The notes beneath the pieces are model-generated. The model searched no databases and had not been told where the DNA came from. It saw only the letters and a list, made by a program, of their open reading frames with translations. Shown here one piece after another: positions 25,581 through 34,985 of a stretch of 64,000 nucleotides of DNA (position 1 is its first letter; each line of letters begins with the position of its first letter). The translations under genes were made by a program, and so were the position numbers. Origin of the DNA: Sinomonas atrocyanea (GTDB lineage: Bacteria; Actinomycetota; Actinomycetes; Actinomycetales; Micrococcaceae). The DNA is taken from positions 4,278,001 through 4,342,000 of the forward strand of contig NZ_CP014518.1 of assembly GCF_001577305.1 (NCBI RefSeq), read 5' to 3'.

Positions 25581-28106
25581 ATGCAACGCACCGCCATCTC
25601 CCACGGTTGGGCCCTCTCCCACACCGCGGGCCCCCGCTCCTCGTCCGTGGGCAGCCTCAGGGACATCCCCGCCACCGTTCCGGGCACCGTGCACACCGAC
25701 CTTCTGGCAGCCGGAATCATCGAGGACCCCTACCTCGACGGCAACGAGGCCCTGCAGGCGTGGATAGCCCAGTCCGACTGGCGCTACACGACGTCGTTCG
25801 AGTGGGAACCCGGGGACGAGCGGAGCGAGCTCGTCTTCGAGGGCCTGGACACCGTGGCCGCCGTCGCCCTCAACGGACACCCCGTCCTCCACGCGGAGAA
25901 CATGCATCGCACCCACAGGGTCGATGCCACGGCGCACCTCGTGCCTGGCACCAATCACCTCGCGGTCGAGTTCTCCTCCGCCATCAGAGAGGCCGACCGG
26001 CGCTCCCTCGACCTCGGCTCCCGCCCCCACGCCAACCACCATCCGTACAACGCCCTGCGGAAGATGGCATGCAGCTTCGGCTGGGACTGGGGCATCGACA
26101 CCGCCACGGCAGGGATCTGGAAGCCCGTATACCTGGAGCAGTGGTCCACCGCGCGCCTCGCCTCGGTCCGGCCGGTCGCCACCGTGGACGGCGCCGACGG
26201 GGTGGTGGACATCCATCTCGAGCTCGCCCGGGCCTCCGGAGAGGGGCCCCTCGTGGCCACGGCAGCCATCGGCGGCGCCACCGCCCGCACCGTCCTCTCC
26301 CCCGGCACATCCTCGGCCGTCCTCTCCGTCCGCCTGCCGTCCGTCAACCTGTGGTGGCCCCGGGGCTACGGCGACCAGGCACTCTACCGGCTCGACGTGG
26401 AGATCGGCCCCGCGGACGGCCGCACCGCGGTTGCCCTGGACTCCTGGAGCCGGGACATCGGCTTCCGCACCGTGGACCTGGCCATGCCCGAGGACGGCGG
26501 GGGCACCGGCTTCGGCCTCGAGGTCAACGGCCGGCCCGTGTTCGTCAAGGGTGCCAACTGGATCCCGGACGACGCCTTCCCGCACCGCGTGGACCGCGCC
26601 CGCTACGCCCGGCGCATCGGCCAGGCCGCCGCAGCCGGCCTGAATCTACTGCGCGTGTGGGGCGGGGGGATCTACGAGTCCGAGGACTTCTACTCTCTGT
26701 GCGACGAGCACGGCATCCTCACCTGGCAGGACTTCCTCCTGGCCTGCGCCGCCTACTCCGAGGAGGAACCGCTCCGCTCGGAGATCGAGGCGGAGGCGCG
26801 CGAGGCCGTCGCCCGGCTCGCCGTGCACCCCTCGCTGGCCGTCCTCAATGGGAACAACGAGAACCTCTGGGGCTACACGGACTGGGACTGGCAGGCCCTC
26901 CTCGAGGGCCGGTCCTGGGGCAGGGACTACTACTGCACCGTCCTGCCCGGCATCGCGGCCGAACTTGCCCCGCACGTGGTCTACACACCGGGCTCGCCCT
27001 TCACGCCCGCCGCCTCTGGCTTCGACCCCCAGACGGACCCCAACGATCCGTCCAGGGGGACCATGCACATCTGGGACCTCTGGAACCAGAAGGACTACCT
27101 CCACTACCGCGACTACCGGCCCCGCTTCGTCGCCGAATTCGGTTGGCAGGGCCCCCCGGCCTGGTCCACGCTCACCCGCGCGCTCAGCGACGACCCGCTC
27201 ACCCCCGAGTCCCCCGGGATGCTCTCGCATCAGAAGGCCGCAGACGGGAACACCAAGCTCGTCCGCGGGCTCGTGCCCCACCTGCCCCTCCCCCATGAGA
27301 TGCACGACTGGCACTGGGCGATGCAGCTGAACCAGGCCAACGCCGTCAGGACCGGCATCGAATGGTTCCGGTCCCTCGCACCGCACTGCACGGGATCGAT
27401 CGTCTGGCAGCTCAACGACTGCTGGCCGGTCACCTCGTGGGCCGCGATCGACGGCAACGGCCACCCGAAGCCGCTCTATGCCGCCCTCCGGGCGGCGAAT
27501 GCGGACAGGCTCCTGACCATCCAGCCAACGGACCCCGCATCGACCCGATCACCGCTCGAGGCGGACGCCGTCAACGACACGGACCAGGCCTGGGAGGGCG
27601 AGCTCCGGATCGAACGCCGCACGCTCTCGGGCCGGGTCCTCAGCGATGTGGCCGTGGGTCTGCGTGTTCCGCCCAGATCGGTCGTCAGAACGCCGCTCCC
27701 GGAGGACCTCAGCCTGCCGGAGGACCCCGCCTCGGAGATGCTGGTCGCCGTCCTGGCCGGAACCCGAACGTTCTGGCACTTCGCCGAATACCGCGGCCAG
27801 GCCCTCGACGCAGCCGAGTTCCTGGCCGAGGCGGAACCGTGCGACGGCGGGATCCTGCTCCGGATCACTGCCCGCACCCTCCTGCGTGACGTCACGGTCC
27901 TCGCGGACAAGCTCGACGCGGACGCCACCGTCGACCCGGCACTCGTGACGCTCCTGCCCGCAGAATCCGCTGAATTCCGGATCAGGACCGCGCTGCCGCT
28001 CACCCTCTCCGAGCTGAGCGACCGCCGCGTCCTCCGAAGCGCCAACCAGCTCGTCTCACACGGCGCGGAGGTACCTGTGCCCGCGGACGAGCTCGACCAG
28101 GGCTGA
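25581..28106 (+). CDS. GH2 beta-mannosidase, cytoplasmic
   Basis: The protein has 841 residues from an ATG with GGAG 8 bases upstream; a longer frame extends through the hairpin and is rejected. It has the GH2 mannosidase order: jelly-roll (residues about 1-180, with CSFGWDWGI, a family signature), Ig-like domain, then the TIM barrel. The acid/base Glu427 is in NGNNENLWG and the nucleophile Glu519 in AEFGWQGPP. It releases mannose from non-reducing ends of manno-oligosaccharides. Its last 51 bases overlap the 3' end of the LysR gene on the other strand. Confidence 0.9.
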   Translation: MQRTAISHGWALSHTAGPRSSSVGSLRDIPATVPGTVHTDLLAAGIIEDPYLDGNEALQAWIAQSDWRYTTSFEWEPGDERSELVFEGLDTVAAVALNGHPVLHAENMHRTHRVDATAHLVPGTNHLAVEFSSAIREADRRSLDLGSRPHANHHPYNALRKMACSFGWDWGIDTATAGIWKPVYLEQWSTARLASVRPVATVDGADGVVDIHLELARASGEGPLVATAAIGGATARTVLSPGTSSAVLSVRLPSVNLWWPRGYGDQALYRLDVEIGPADGRTAVALDSWSRDIGFRTVDLAMPEDGGGTGFGLEVNGRPVFVKGANWIPDDAFPHRVDRARYARRIGQAAAAGLNLLRVWGGGIYESEDFYSLCDEHGILTWQDFLLACAAYSEEEPLRSEIEAEAREAVARLAVHPSLAVLNGNNENLWGYTDWDWQALLEGRSWGRDYYCTVLPGIAAELAPHVVYTPGSPFTPAASGFDPQTDPNDPSRGTMHIWDLWNQKDYLHYRDYRPRFVAEFGWQGPPAWSTLTRALSDDPLTPESPGMLSHQKAADGNTKLVRGLVPHLPLPHEMHDWHWAMQLNQANAVRTGIEWFRSLAPHCTGSIVWQLNDCWPVTSWAAIDGNGHPKPLYAALRAANADRLLTIQPTDPASTRSPLEADAVNDTDQAWEGELRIERRTLSGRVLSDVAVGLRVPPRSVVRTPLPEDLSLPEDPASEMLVAVLAGTRTFWHFAEYRGQALDAAEFLAEAEPCDGGILLRITARTLLRDVTVLADKLDADATVDPALVTLLPAESAEFRIRTALPLTLSELSDRRVLRSANQLVSHGAEVPVPADELDQG

Positions 28107-28943
28107 CTCGGCGGCCTTGGTCCGGGCGAGCCGTTGGTGCTCGGAGGGCACTGCTATCCAGTAGGTGCGCTGGATGGTGGTGCCCTCGATGATGCGCACC
28201 AGCCGCTGGTCCCCTGCCGCCACGAAGTCCGGCAGGACGGCGACCCCGAGACCGGCGATGGCGGCCATCCACTGGCCCGTGACGTTGTTGGTCTGCACGG
28301 CCGGCCGCACTCCCGGCAGCGTCTCGTCGAGGAACCGCAGGGCCGGGATGTCGAGCAGGGCATCGACGTACCCGATCATCGGATGGCTGGCCAGGTCGGC
28401 GAGGTCGGTGGGCCATCCGCGCCGGCTGAGGTAGTCGGGGCTCGCGTAGAAGCTGAGCCCGTAGGTCGCCAGGGGCCTCGACCGGACGCCTCTGGTCGTC
28501 GGCTCCTCCAGCGCTATGCCGATGTCGAACTCGCGCGTGGCGAGCAGGCTCAGGCGCGTCTCGGTGACCACCTCGACCGTCAGATCGGGGTAGTCGGCCC
28601 GGAGGGGACCGAGCCCGGGCGAGAGCACGAAGGCGCCGAAGCCGTCAGGGGCGGCGATGCGCAGCGTGCCCGAGAGCCGGCCGCGGGCCGAACCGAGCTC
28701 CTCGGCCGCCGCAAGGAGCGCTGACTCGATGGCCTCGGCATGAACGAGGAGGCCCTGCCCTGCCTCAGTGAGTTCCCACCCTCCCGGGGTGCGGTCGAAC
28801 AGGCGGGTGCCGGCAGCCCTCTCGAGCTGGCTCACTCTCCTGCCCACCGTGGTGTGCTCGACCCCCAGCGCCCTGGCGGCCGCCACAAGCCTCTTGGTCC
28901 GCACCACTTCCAGGAAGAAACGGAGATCGTCTGCTTGGATCAC
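28056..28943 (-). CDS. LysR family transcriptional regulator
   Basis: The protein has 295 residues. The N-terminal winged helix-turn-helix is DDLRFFLEVVRTKRLVAAAR plus LGVEHTTVGRRVSQLE, followed by the LysR effector domain (LRIAAPDGFGAFVLSP). It is divergent from the alcohol dehydrogenase gene at 29099 with 155 bp between, and an 18-bp inverted repeat lies 20 bp before its start, so it probably controls that pair. The C-terminal 16 codons overlap the GH2 gene on the opposite strand; both frames look genuine at that point. Confidence 0.9.
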   Translation of the reverse strand: MIQADDLRFFLEVVRTKRLVAAARALGVEHTTVGRRVSQLERAAGTRLFDRTPGGWELTEAGQGLLVHAEAIESALLAAAEELGSARGRLSGTLRIAAPDGFGAFVLSPGLGPLRADYPDLTVEVVTETRLSLLATREFDIGIALEEPTTRGVRSRPLATYGLSFYASPDYLSRRGWPTDLADLASHPMIGYVDALLDIPALRFLDETLPGVRPAVQTNNVTGQWMAAIAGLGVAVLPDFVAAGDQRLVRIIEGTTIQRTYWIAVPSEHQRLARTKAAESALVELVRGHRYLRAV

Positions 28944-28962
28944 GCAGCAACCCTACGGCGAT

Positions 28963-28980
28963 GTGTGCATTTGCGCACAC
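28963..28980. promoter_or_regulatory. Putative LysR-type operator
   Basis: GTGTGC-N6-GCACAC is a perfect 6-bp inverted repeat between the divergent lysR and alcohol dehydrogenase genes. It fits the dyad expected of a LysR site, but the assignment rests on position only. Confidence 0.5.
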
Positions 28981-29098
28981 GGCTGGGCCGAAATCACCCT
29001 TGCCCTCGCCACCGGCTGCACAGAGACTGAAGGCATTCCCCGGTGCCGCGGATCCGCCTGCCGGGAGGTCCAGCCCACTACTGCCGGGAGGCACCGCG

Positions 29099-30259
29099 AT
29101 GACGTTCCAGATTTCCCTGCCCCGCCTGATGACCGTGGGCGCCGGCGCGGTCCGCGAGCTGGGGAGCACCGTGCGGGACCTCGGGGCGTCCCGGCCCCTG
29201 GTGGTGACCGACCCCTTCATGAAGGACTCCGGAACGGTCGACGCCGCCCTGGCCTCCCTGCGCGATGCGGGGCTGGCCACCGGCCTGTACGCCGAGTGCG
29301 TCCCCGACCCCACCACGGACTCCCTGAAGGCCGGCCTCGCCGCGGTTGAGGAGCACCGGGCGGACCTCCTCGTCGGCTTCGGCGGCGGCAGCTCCATCGA
29401 CACGGCCAAGGCGCTCGGGTTCCTCTCCCAGAACCCCGGCCCGATGCGGGACTACAAGGCGCCCCGGATCAACACCGGCCCCGCCCTGCCCGTCGTCGCC
29501 GTCCCGACCACCGCGGGCACCGGCTCCGAGGCCACCCAGTTCACGATCATCAGCGACTCCGAGACGGACGAGAAGATGCTCTGCACGGGCCCGTCGTTCC
29601 TGCCGGTCGCAGCGGTGGTGGACTACGAGCTCACGCTGTCCATGCCGGCCCGGCTCAGCGCGGACACCGGCGTGGACGCCCTCACCCACGCGATCGAGGC
29701 CTACGTGAGCCGCCGCGCCAACCCCTTCTCGGACGGCTTCGCGCTCTCCGCCATGGCTGCGATCGGCGCGAATCTCCGCGAGGTCTACAAGGACGGCTCG
29801 AACCAGGCGGCCCGCGAGGCGATGATGCTCGCCGCCACCCAGGCCGGCATCGCGTTCTCCAACTCGAGCGTGGCCCTCGTGCACGGCATGAGCCGGCCCA
29901 TCGGCGCGCACTTCCACATCGCCCACGGGCTCGCCAACGCGATGCTCTTCCCGGCCGTCACCGAGTTCTCGGTCTCCGGCGCCGAGGCCCGCTACGCGGA
30001 CTGCGCGCGGGCCCTCGCCGTCGCGGGAGAGGAGGACGACGACGCCACCGCGGCCCAGGCCCTCGTCGACGAGCTCAAGGCCCTGGCCCGCGACCTCGCG
30101 GTGCCCACGCCCGCCTCCCGCGGGATCAGCCGCGAGGACTGGGACCGCGCCGTCCCGGTCATGGCCGAGCAGGCCCTCGCGTCCGGCTCGCCCGGGAACA
30201 ACCCGGTGGTCCCCACCGCCGAGGAGATCGAGCACCTCTACGCGGCCATCTACGGCTGA
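29099..30259 (+). CDS. Iron-containing (group III) alcohol dehydrogenase
   Basis: The protein has 386 residues from an ATG with GGAGG-like sequence upstream; the frame back to 28961 is non-coding. The NAD-binding loop is GFGGGSSIDTAKAL, and the metal site uses the aspartate and histidines in DTGVDALTHAIEAY and in HGMSRPIGAHFHIAHGLANA. It oxidises a primary alcohol or hydroxyacid to an aldehyde; members act on 1,3-propanediol, lactaldehyde or 4-hydroxybutyrate. The next gene is an acylating semialdehyde dehydrogenase 40 bp on, so a hydroxyacid such as 3-hydroxypropionate oxidised by way of a semialdehyde is a reasonable guess. Confidence 0.9.
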   Translation: MTFQISLPRLMTVGAGAVRELGSTVRDLGASRPLVVTDPFMKDSGTVDAALASLRDAGLATGLYAECVPDPTTDSLKAGLAAVEEHRADLLVGFGGGSSIDTAKALGFLSQNPGPMRDYKAPRINTGPALPVVAVPTTAGTGSEATQFTIISDSETDEKMLCTGPSFLPVAAVVDYELTLSMPARLSADTGVDALTHAIEAYVSRRANPFSDGFALSAMAAIGANLREVYKDGSNQAAREAMMLAATQAGIAFSNSSVALVHGMSRPIGAHFHIAHGLANAMLFPAVTEFSVSGAEARYADCARALAVAGEEDDDATAAQALVDELKALARDLAVPTPASRGISREDWDRAVPVMAEQALASGSPGNNPVVPTAEEIEHLYAAIYG

Positions 30260-30299
30260 ACCCCCCAGTCCCTTCCACGTCACATCAGGAGCACATGAG

Positions 30300-31799
30300 A
30301 TGACTGTCAAGACCATTCCGCATTTCCTCAACGGCGAGGAGACCCAGGGCGTCGGCGAGCGGACGCAGCCGGTGTTCAACCCGGCCACCGGCGAGCAGAC
30401 GGGCGAGCTGCGCCTCGCCGACGCGGCCGACCTCGAGGCCGCGGTCGCGAACGCCCGCAAGGCCGCCGAGTCCTGGGGGGAGGTCTCCCTGTCCCGGCGG
30501 ACCGCGGTGCTGTTCCGCTTCCGCGAGCTGGTCGCCGCCCACGTGGAGGACCTCGCGGCCCTGGTCACGGCCGAGCACGGGAAGGTGATCTCCGACGCCA
30601 AGGGCGAGATCGGCCGGGGCCTGGAGGTCATCGAGTTCGCCTGCGGCATCCCGCAGCTGCTCAAGGGCGCCTACTCCGACCAGGCCTCCACCGGCATCGA
30701 CGTCTTCTCCTACCGCCAGCCCGTCGGCGTCGTCGCCGGGATCACCCCGTTCAACTTCCCCGTCATGGTCCCGCTGTGGATGGCCCCGGTCGCGATCGCC
30801 ACCGGCAACGCCTTCATCCTCAAGCCGAGCGAGCGGGACCCCTCCGCCTCCCTGCTGCTCGCGCGGCTGTGGACCGAGGCCGGCCTGCCGGACGGGGTCT
30901 TCCAGGTCCTGCACGGCGGGAAGGAGACCGTCGACGGGCTCCTGACCCACCCCGACGTCGACGCGATCTCCTTCGTGGGCTCGACCCCGATCGCGAAGTA
31001 CGTCCACGAGACCGCGACCGCGCACGGCAAGCGCGTCCAGGCCCTGGGCGGGGCGAAGAACCACGCGATCATCCTCCCGGACGCGGACATGGACAACGCC
31101 GCCGACCACCTCGCCGCCGCCGCGTTCGGCTCCGCCGGGGAGCGGTGCATGGCCATCTCCGTCGCCGTGGCCGTCGGGGAGGCCGCCGACGCCCTCGTGG
31201 GCAAGGTCGCCGACCGCGCCCAGGCCGTCAAGGTCGCCGAGGGCACCGAGCCGGACGCGGAGATGGGCCCGATCATCACCGCCGCCTCCAGGGACCGGAT
31301 GGCCTCCATCGTCACCGCCGCGGCCGACGCCGGCGCCGCCCTGGTCGTGGACGGGCGGGAGTTCACCGTCCCCGGCAAGGAGGGCGGGAACTGGTTCGGG
31401 CCCACCGTGCTCGACCAGGTCGGCACGGACATGGAGGCCTACACCGAGGAGATCTTCGGCCCGGTCCTGTCCGTGGTCCGGGTCGAGACGGTCGAGGAGG
31501 CCATCGAGCTGATCAACGCCAACCCCTACGGCAACGGCACCGCGATCTTCACCTCCTCCGGCTCCAACGCCCGCAAGTTCCACCGCGGCGTGCACGTGGG
31601 CATGATCGGGGTCAACGTCCCCATCCCCGTCCCGGTCGCCTACCACTCCTTCGGCGGCTGGAAGAACTCCCTCTTCGGCGACAAGCACATCTACGGCGAA
31701 GAAGGCGTCGCCTTCTACACCCGCGCCAAAGTCATCACCCAGCGCTGGCCCGAACCCACCCACGCCTCCGGCGCCACCTACAACTTCCCCTCCAACTAG
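30300..31799 (+). CDS. mmsA: CoA-acylating methylmalonate-semialdehyde dehydrogenase
   Basis: The protein has 499 residues from an ATG with AGGAG at 8 bases. The family pattern is clear: ITPFNFPVMVPLWM, KPSERDPSASLLLA, FVGSTPIAKYVH, LGGAKNHAIILPDADMD and the catalytic cysteine in GSAGERCMAIS. Lack of the usual Glu in the LGGAKNH block is characteristic of the CoA-dependent MmsA type. It turns malonate or methylmalonate semialdehyde into acetyl- or propionyl-CoA and CO2. It follows the iron alcohol dehydrogenase in the same direction. Confidence 0.93.
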   Translation: MTVKTIPHFLNGEETQGVGERTQPVFNPATGEQTGELRLADAADLEAAVANARKAAESWGEVSLSRRTAVLFRFRELVAAHVEDLAALVTAEHGKVISDAKGEIGRGLEVIEFACGIPQLLKGAYSDQASTGIDVFSYRQPVGVVAGITPFNFPVMVPLWMAPVAIATGNAFILKPSERDPSASLLLARLWTEAGLPDGVFQVLHGGKETVDGLLTHPDVDAISFVGSTPIAKYVHETATAHGKRVQALGGAKNHAIILPDADMDNAADHLAAAAFGSAGERCMAISVAVAVGEAADALVGKVADRAQAVKVAEGTEPDAEMGPIITAASRDRMASIVTAAADAGAALVVDGREFTVPGKEGGNWFGPTVLDQVGTDMEAYTEEIFGPVLSVVRVETVEEAIELINANPYGNGTAIFTSSGSNARKFHRGVHVGMIGVNVPIPVPVAYHSFGGWKNSLFGDKHIYGEEGVAFYTRAKVITQRWPEPTHASGATYNFPSN

Positions 31800-31812
31800 A
31801 CCCCAGCCCCTT

Positions 31813-31880
31813 CCGTCTGAAAGTCACCTCCTGAAGGGCAACGTCCTGACAATGACCTTCAGGAGGTGACTCCCAGACGG
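31813..31880. terminator. Long hairpin between mmsA and the FAD/Fe-S gene
   Basis: A 16-bp perfect stem (AGTCACCTCCTGAAGG and its complement, 31822-31837 and 31856-31871) is extended by a 7-bp outer stem (CCGTCTG / CAGACGG). The loop is 18 bases. It lies between two convergent genes and can serve as terminator for both. The stem contains a perfect Shine-Dalgarno sequence, AGGAGGTGA. Confidence 0.65.
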
Positions 31881-31912
31881 GGATAACGGGGAGACGGGGA
31901 GACCGAGCGGCT

Positions 31913-34813
31913 CTACGGCGTCGTCTTGGACTGAGCCGCGCCCCGGCGGAGCGCCTCGGCGAGCACCTGGACGAGGTGGCGCCCCTCGAGCCCGGCGAGG
32001 TCGGCCACCTGGGTGCGGCACGAGAACCCGTCGGCCAGGATCGCGCGGTCGGGTGAGGCCTCCGCCCGCGCGAGGATGCCGCCACGGGCAATCTGCTCGG
32101 AGACCTCGTAGTGGCCCGCCTCCATGCCGAAGTTCCCGGCGAGCCCGCAGCACCCGGCCGAGACCTCGACGTCGCACCCCATCGCCTCGAGCAGCGCCCG
32201 GTCGGCGCCGTAGCCCATCACCGAGTAGTGGTGGCAGTGCGGCTGGACGAGCAGCCTCTCCGCCAAGCGCGGCGGCTCCCAGCCGATCCCGGTCAGGAAC
32301 TCGGCCACGGTCTTCACGGACCGCGCCACCTCGGCGGCGCGCGGGTCGCGCGGGAGGAGCTCCGTGAGGTCCGAGCGCAGCGTCGCGGTGCAGCTCGGCT
32401 CGAGCCCCACCACGGTCCGGCCCGCCTGGACGTGGGGGGCGAGCTCGTCCAGCGTCCGGTGCAGGCGCACCTTCGCCGCGTCGAGCTGGCCCGTGGAGAT
32501 GTAGGTGAGGCCGCAGCACGCCTTCCCGGCCGAGACCTCGACGTCGCATCCCGCGGCCTCGAGCACGGCGATCGCGTCCCGGGGGATCTGTGGGTCGAGG
32601 CCGTCGGAGAACGTGTCCACCCACAGGAGCACCTTCGGCGCTCCGGGGGCCGCGGCCGCCGCTCCCGTCGCCTCCGCCGGCGCACGACGCCGCCCGCGCG
32701 CCTCCCAGCGGAAGGGCGCCCTGGGCAGGCGCGGCAGGGAGCGGCGCGGGTCCGCGCCCATGAGCGTGAGCGCCGCGGCGCGCAGCGGGGGGACCCGCGC
32801 GCCCAGGTTCGCGAGCGGTGCGAACGGGGCGGTGAGCCGGAGCCACTGGGGAAGCCGGCCGAGGGTGTAGTGGCTCAGGGGCCGCAGGCGCCGGCGGTAC
32901 GTCTGGTACAGCGTCTCGGACTTGTACCGGGCCATGTCGATGCCCGTGGGGCAGTCGCTCGCGCACGCCTTGCAGCTCAGGCACAGGTCCAGCGCCTCGT
33001 GCACCTCCGGCGAGCGCCAGCCCTCCCGCACCAGGCTCCCGTTGAGCATCTCCTGCAGCGCCCGCGCCCGCCCGCGGGTCGAGTCCTTCTCCTCGCGCGT
33101 GGCGATGAAGGAGGGGCACATGAACGCGCCCGCGTCCCGCGCGTCGGCGCGGCACTTCCCCACGCCCACGCAGCGGTGCACAGCGGAGGTGACGCTCCCG
33201 CCGTCGTCCGCGAAGGCGAAGCCGGACCCCACCCGCAGCTCGATCGCCTGGGGCCGCCGGAGGTCGGCGTCGACCTTCGAGGGCCGCACCACGATGCCCG
33301 GGTTCATCAGGTCGTGCGGATCGAACAGGCCCTTGAACTCGGCCATCGCCGCGAGCGCTTCGGCGCTGTACATCTCGCCGAGGAGCTCGGAGCGGGCGCG
33401 GCCGTCGCCGTGCTCGCCGGAGAGGGACCCGCCGTGCGCTGCCACGAGCTCGGCCGCGCGCTCGAGGAAACGGCGGAGGACCGCGCCGTCGTGCTCGAGG
33501 GGGAAGTCGAGGCGGAGGTGCACGCAGCCGTCGCCGAAGTGGCCGTAGGCCATGCCGCCCACGCCCTCGCTGTCCATGAGCCCGGCGAGGCCGCGGAGGT
33601 AGTCCCCCAGGTATTCGGGCGGGACCGCCGAGTCCTCCCAGCCGCCCCACGCCTGCCGGCCGTCCTGGGTGCGGCCGGCGTGCCCCGAGGCGTCCTCGCG
33701 GATGCGCCAGAGCCTACTCGCCTCCTCGCCCGCTGGGAGCACCTGGACCGCGTCGGTCGCCGCGGCATCGGCGAGGCGGCGCGCGGCGTCGGCGGCCGCG
33801 TCGGCCGTCTCCCCGGGCACCTCGGCGATGAGGAGGCAGCCGCCCTCGGGGAAGTCGGGCACGCTGCCGGGGCCCTTGGCGCGCCGGACCGCGTCGAGCA
33901 GCCCGGTATCGAGGGCCTCGAGCGCGAGGGGACGGAAGCGCAGGAGGTTCGGCACGTCGTCGGCCGCGGCGGCGAGGCCCGGATAGCCGAGCACCGCGAG
34001 CGCGGGCGCCTCCGCGCGCGGCACGAGCCGGAGCGTGGCCTCGAGGAGCACCCCGCAGGTGCCCTCGGTGCCCACGAGCGCGGCGGCGAGGTTGGCGCCG
34101 TTCTCCGGCAGGAGATGCTCGAGCGAGTAGCCGGAGACCTGGCGGCGGAACCGGCCGAACTCCGTGCGCAGCAGCGCGCGCCACCGGTCGACGAGCGCGG
34201 CGAGGCCCGGGACGGCGCCGAGTGCCTCCGCGCCGGAGCCCACCGTGAGCACCTCCCCCGCCGGGGTGAGCCACGTCAGCGAGAGCACGTTGTCCGCGGT
34301 CCTGCCGTAGGACATGGCGTGGGCCCCGCACGCGTTGTTGCCGATCATCCCGCCGAGCGTGCAGCGGGTGCCGCTCGCCGGGTCGGGGCCGAAGCGCAGC
34401 CCATGCGGGGCGCACGCGTCCTGGAGGTCCTTGAGGACCACGCCGGGCTCGACCACCGCCGTCCCCGCCTCCGGATCGAGGCTCACGATCCGGTTCAGGT
34501 ACCGGGATGTGTCGATGACCAGGCCGGGCCCTATGGAGTTGCCGGCCATCGAGGTGCCGCCGCCGCGCATCGTGACCGGCACGCCGTGCCGGCGGGCGGC
34601 GGCCACCGCCTCGATGACGTCCTCGCGGCTGCGCGGCAGCACGACGACGTCCGGCGCGACGCGGTAGTTCGCCGCGTCCGAGGTGTAGAGCGCCCGGGTC
34701 AGGGAGGAGTCGTCCACGTCGCCGCGGAGGCTGCCGCGCAGCTCCTCGACGAGGCCGCGGAGGCCCCTAGGGGCGTGGGTGCTGCTGCGGGGACGCTGCG
34801 TGGTCGACGTCAT
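31913..34813 (-). CDS. FAD-linked oxidase fused to an Fe-S/CCG module (GlcD-GlcF or DLD type)
   Basis: The protein has 966 residues. Residues about 55-200 bind FAD (MRGGGTSMAGNSIGPG, TLGGMIGNNACGAHAMSYGR). Residues about 290-560 are the FAD-oxidase C-terminal domain (GGMAYGHFGDGCVHLRLDFP, LSGEHGDGRARSE). Then come an Fe-S region (CLSCKACASDCPTG near residue 610) and cysteine-rich CCG blocks (CCGLTYISTG and CCGLAGNFGME). Such proteins oxidise 2-hydroxyacids (D-lactate, glycolate, 2-hydroxyglutarate) and pass electrons toward the membrane. The glycolate/glyoxylate genes 4-12 kb away make glycolate or lactate likely. Confidence 0.88.
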   Translation of the reverse strand: MTSTTQRPRSSTHAPRGLRGLVEELRGSLRGDVDDSSLTRALYTSDAANYRVAPDVVVLPRSREDVIEAVAAARRHGVPVTMRGGGTSMAGNSIGPGLVIDTSRYLNRIVSLDPEAGTAVVEPGVVLKDLQDACAPHGLRFGPDPASGTRCTLGGMIGNNACGAHAMSYGRTADNVLSLTWLTPAGEVLTVGSGAEALGAVPGLAALVDRWRALLRTEFGRFRRQVSGYSLEHLLPENGANLAAALVGTEGTCGVLLEATLRLVPRAEAPALAVLGYPGLAAAADDVPNLLRFRPLALEALDTGLLDAVRRAKGPGSVPDFPEGGCLLIAEVPGETADAAADAARRLADAAATDAVQVLPAGEEASRLWRIREDASGHAGRTQDGRQAWGGWEDSAVPPEYLGDYLRGLAGLMDSEGVGGMAYGHFGDGCVHLRLDFPLEHDGAVLRRFLERAAELVAAHGGSLSGEHGDGRARSELLGEMYSAEALAAMAEFKGLFDPHDLMNPGIVVRPSKVDADLRRPQAIELRVGSGFAFADDGGSVTSAVHRCVGVGKCRADARDAGAFMCPSFIATREEKDSTRGRARALQEMLNGSLVREGWRSPEVHEALDLCLSCKACASDCPTGIDMARYKSETLYQTYRRRLRPLSHYTLGRLPQWLRLTAPFAPLANLGARVPPLRAAALTLMGADPRRSLPRLPRAPFRWEARGRRRAPAEATGAAAAAPGAPKVLLWVDTFSDGLDPQIPRDAIAVLEAAGCDVEVSAGKACCGLTYISTGQLDAAKVRLHRTLDELAPHVQAGRTVVGLEPSCTATLRSDLTELLPRDPRAAEVARSVKTVAEFLTGIGWEPPRLAERLLVQPHCHHYSVMGYGADRALLEAMGCDVEVSAGCCGLAGNFGMEAGHYEVSEQIARGGILARAEASPDRAILADGFSCRTQVADLAGLEGRHLVQVLAEALRRGAAQSKTTP

Positions 34814-34985
34814 GGTCCAGTCCTACCCCGGATCGGGCGCGGTCAACGGCGGCGGCCACCCTCGCTCGGATTCGAGGTGCCGTCCTGCCCACGTAGCCCC
34901 TCACCCCGGGCGGCGCGCCGCGGGACGGCACGCCGCAGTCACGCCGTGCAGGCGCCTGAAAGTGGGCAGGAACGCACGCGCTGCC

